Made by a program: the position numbers and the translations under genes | In this document: piece after piece, positions 61,753 to 64,000 of the stretch | Position numbering within the stretch: the first letter of the stretch is position 1 | How the letters are laid out: every line of letters starts with the position of its first letter | NCBI RefSeq assembly: GCF_014805685.1 | Contig: NC_060893.1 | Span: forward strand, 15,105,773-15,169,772 | Source: Silurus meridionalis | Taxonomy: Eukaryota; Chordata; Actinopteri; Siluriformes; Siluridae | Length of the DNA: 64,000 bases | Direction of reading: 5' to 3' | The notes under the pieces: generated by a model | What the model saw: the letters and a program-made list of their open reading frames with translations, nothing else | What the model was told of the DNA's origin: nothing | Databases searched by the model: none

Positions 61753-64000
61753 AACTGAGCTTTGAAATGACTGGATCACACAAACACACTGCTGTCACAT
61801 AATATTAATATAAACTACAGGTGGTCTTTCATTTCCATTTTACCAATAGTGGAAACATGTTATGCACTAAAATCTAACTAAAATGTAGACGCCATCACTG
61901 TGCCTAGTCTAGTTGCCTCACAAATGAGAAGAAATTAAACTGTGAAAATGCAATGTGAATATATCATTGAAAAAAGAGAGGGTTTCTTCATGAAATATAT
62001 TCCTTCATGCCCTGGATTGTGTGTGTTTTGGCCTAATCAGTAGAATGAACCCTCCTCATATCATCCACATTACAGCGAGCTGTGCCCCAACCAGACTCAT
62101 TCAACCATACCAGCACCAGACTTTAAAGACCGACCCAATTACTGTGGCAAAGACTCGATCAAGGGCACTTAAAGAGAGAAAAAAGAAAAGTGAAACACAA
62201 AGCCAAACTTCTCCAAACTTAACCCACCTCTGTTAACCTTAAACAGCTACCTGTGCCTTTCAAACTGACAAAAATTTACAAGAAAGTGAGTTTCTGGGCG
62301 TTTCATTTGTAGCTGCCTTCTAGATTTGACACCACAAAAATGAAATGTTGGCCTATCCATTCACACAGCTGCTTCTTCCGATCTATCTGTGATCTGTAGG
62401 TACTCTGGTTTGCTCTGCGTTGTCGTTCAGGGATGTGCAGGATGGCAGGGTATATAAAACTCCAGCGCTGTGCTCAGCCGGTGATCTACGGCTACCTGTA
62501 AAAATGCCAGCCACTTTTTACTGTTCCCTTTTTTAGCGCACAAACCTCTGCTGCCTTGCACACTCAAACTCTGAAAACAGACTGGGGGGGTTGCGGACAG
62601 TGATGGAAAACAAGGGAAAGGGGGAGGCACTCGGGGATCGACAGTGACTGACGGAGCAGCTGTAAATAGAAAAACCTGTTCAAGGACACGTCATCTCCCA
62701 AATGCACGTTTCCTCACCATTTTTTTTGTGGAATGAATCACAATCCTTCGTAAAACAGAACACACAGTTTAAGAAAGAAATACAGGAAATGAGCAAATTC
62801 TCTTGCAAACATCTAATAAACAAAAAACAAAGAGATTCACCGATGTGCTTCGGAATAATTACATACCCTCCAGAGCCTTATTACGGCGGTCTGCCGAATT
62901 GAAGATGGGATTTATTGAGTAGGAGGAGGTGATGTGTGCAATATGTGCAGTAATGAGGAGCTATCTTTACCTACAGCTTTCCCACTCGACAGAAAAAAAA
63001 CAGCAGGTTTTAGCAGGATGGTGGAAATGGGCCATTGTTTGGGCGAGTGCCATACTGTTGGGTAAGAGATGGGGGAAGGGTGGAGCAATAAATAAAAACC
63101 CTGGATAATTACATTACACAGAGAAAGAGAAAGAGAGTGAGAGAAAAAAAAGAAAGAAGGGAGATGAGGTCAGAGAGCTCTTTGACCTCGTAGCATTTGA
63201 GTGAATAAAAGCACAACAGCAGTGGATGGAAAGCAGAGCAATGAATAAAGCGGTGAAGAGCCACTCAGGTCCTGACAGCTCTTATGCAAGTGGTCCTTCG
63301 AACTCGATGCCAGTCGATTTAGTCATTATAAGGAGGCGTCACTGACCCCATTTACACCTGGCTGTTCTATTTGTCTCAAATCTGGAAAGGAATTTGAAAC
63401 AAAAGCAATGCACATGGAGTCAAATCTCATTCAAATTTGATCAAATCCAATACCGTACGCAAAAACAGCTCACAGCATTGTAGCTTAGTAAGGTGTTTTG
63501 GTCAGCAATCAACAGCTTCAATGTGCCTGTGATGTTGATGAAATCATACTTCAAAAATGAACCATTTTCCAAAACGTACTCCCTCAGTTGGTATGTTGCT
63601 CGTGCCTAAAACACTGATCAAATATCTCCCATGGTCTTTTAAATAATCTGAAATCTGAGGAGGTATTAAAGGTCATAGCATATGATTTACCTCATTGTCA
63701 TCAAACCACTTAGTGAGCCCTCATGCCCCGTCGATGGGGGTGGGGTCATTCTAGAGGAAACCACTCCCATCACAAATGTAAAGGAAACATGACCAACTTG
63801 AATGTAACAACTGAATAAGACTCACAGAGCTTAAAGTCTTATTTCCACCATTTATGATTAACCCATATGGGGTATGGCAACTAATCAGTTATAACACCCT
63901 AACACCCCCACCTCTACACTCGGCTTCCGTGAAGGCAGCCATCCATGCTGCACACTAAACCCTTGAGACCCCCCTCATCACCAACCACCTGCCTGCCAGT
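61753..64000. other. Unassigned; TATA-box candidate and repeat-free blocks
   Basis: No exon supported. A strong TATA box (62453-62461) is listed separately. 62700-62930 is repeat-free with some CpG and may be a conserved element. 63112-63165 is a purine-rich tract. The last 300 bases show C-rich stretches but no gene. Confidence 0.4.
62450..62500 (+). promoter_or_regulatory. TATA-box core-promoter candidate
   Basis: GGGTATATAAAACTCC has a perfect TATATAAA in locally GC-richer sequence. A start would be expected near 62483. No downstream coding exon is recognised, so this may be chance or an unannotated non-coding transcript. Confidence 0.2.

Overview
The window looks like nuclear, non-coding DNA from a bony fish. 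It is AT-rich and full of long CA/GT, GA, TA, GATA, GACA and TAA microsatellites. It also carries decayed copies of mobile elements typical of teleosts: Tc1-like, pogo-like and hAT DNA transposons, a DIRS-type tyrosine-recombinase retroelement, tRNA-derived SINEs and LINE 3' tails. The repeat set suggests an otophysan fish (catfish-like) to me, but that is a low-confidence guess from memory of repeat consensus sequences. I see no bacterial, phage or plasmid features.

I recognise no intact host gene. Most open frames are chance, or are translations of microsatellites (runs of Cys-Val, His-Thr, Tyr-Ile). The best candidate for a host exon is at 3305-3494 (+). It has a pyrimidine-AG acceptor, a 62-codon frame with protein-like composition, a stop codon and a downstream AATAAA; I cannot assign it to a family.

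Layout. 0-12 kb: a 3' SINE piece (2040-2130), a short inverted-half Tc1-family element (1177-1489), LINE/SINE tails (4431, 5697, 6921, 11085) and a Tc1-like fragment (8615-8945, -). 11.4-12.05 kb: a dense GA/CA/TA cluster around a LINE tail. 12-21 kb: a Tc1-like copy split by a SINE tail (15681-16071), a near full-length SINE (16325-16660, -) and a second inverted-half element (18765-19215). 21.6-22.9 kb: four long CA/GT arrays, one of them inside a SINE. 23-30 kb: mostly single-copy-looking AT-rich sequence with a LINE end (26600-26830) and a GATA array. 30.1-30.9 kb: a hAT remnant with a BED-finger frame. 31-35 kb: GACA arrays. 36.57-37.08 kb: a DIRS recombinase remnant. 39.5-40.2 kb: a (TA)n array with a Tc1-like element inserted at its edge. 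41-49 kb: LINE tails and another Tc1-like fragment. 50.7-51.6 kb: a pogo-like deletion derivative. 53-59 kb: two more Tc1-like fragments in otherwise featureless DNA. 60.8-61.75 kb: a pair of oppositely oriented SINEs, a GA array and a possible solo LTR. The rest is unassigned, with several blocks that look like candidate regulatory or conserved non-coding elements.

The window therefore reads as an intergenic or intronic repeat landscape, not a gene system. I found no convincing new biological system. The points most worth checking are the orphan exon, the nested and inverted repeat structures, the link between DNA transposons and TA arrays, and the CRE/CCAAT/X-box-like cluster near 47.7 kb. 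Family names for repeats come from recognising consensus motifs by eye; no database was searched.
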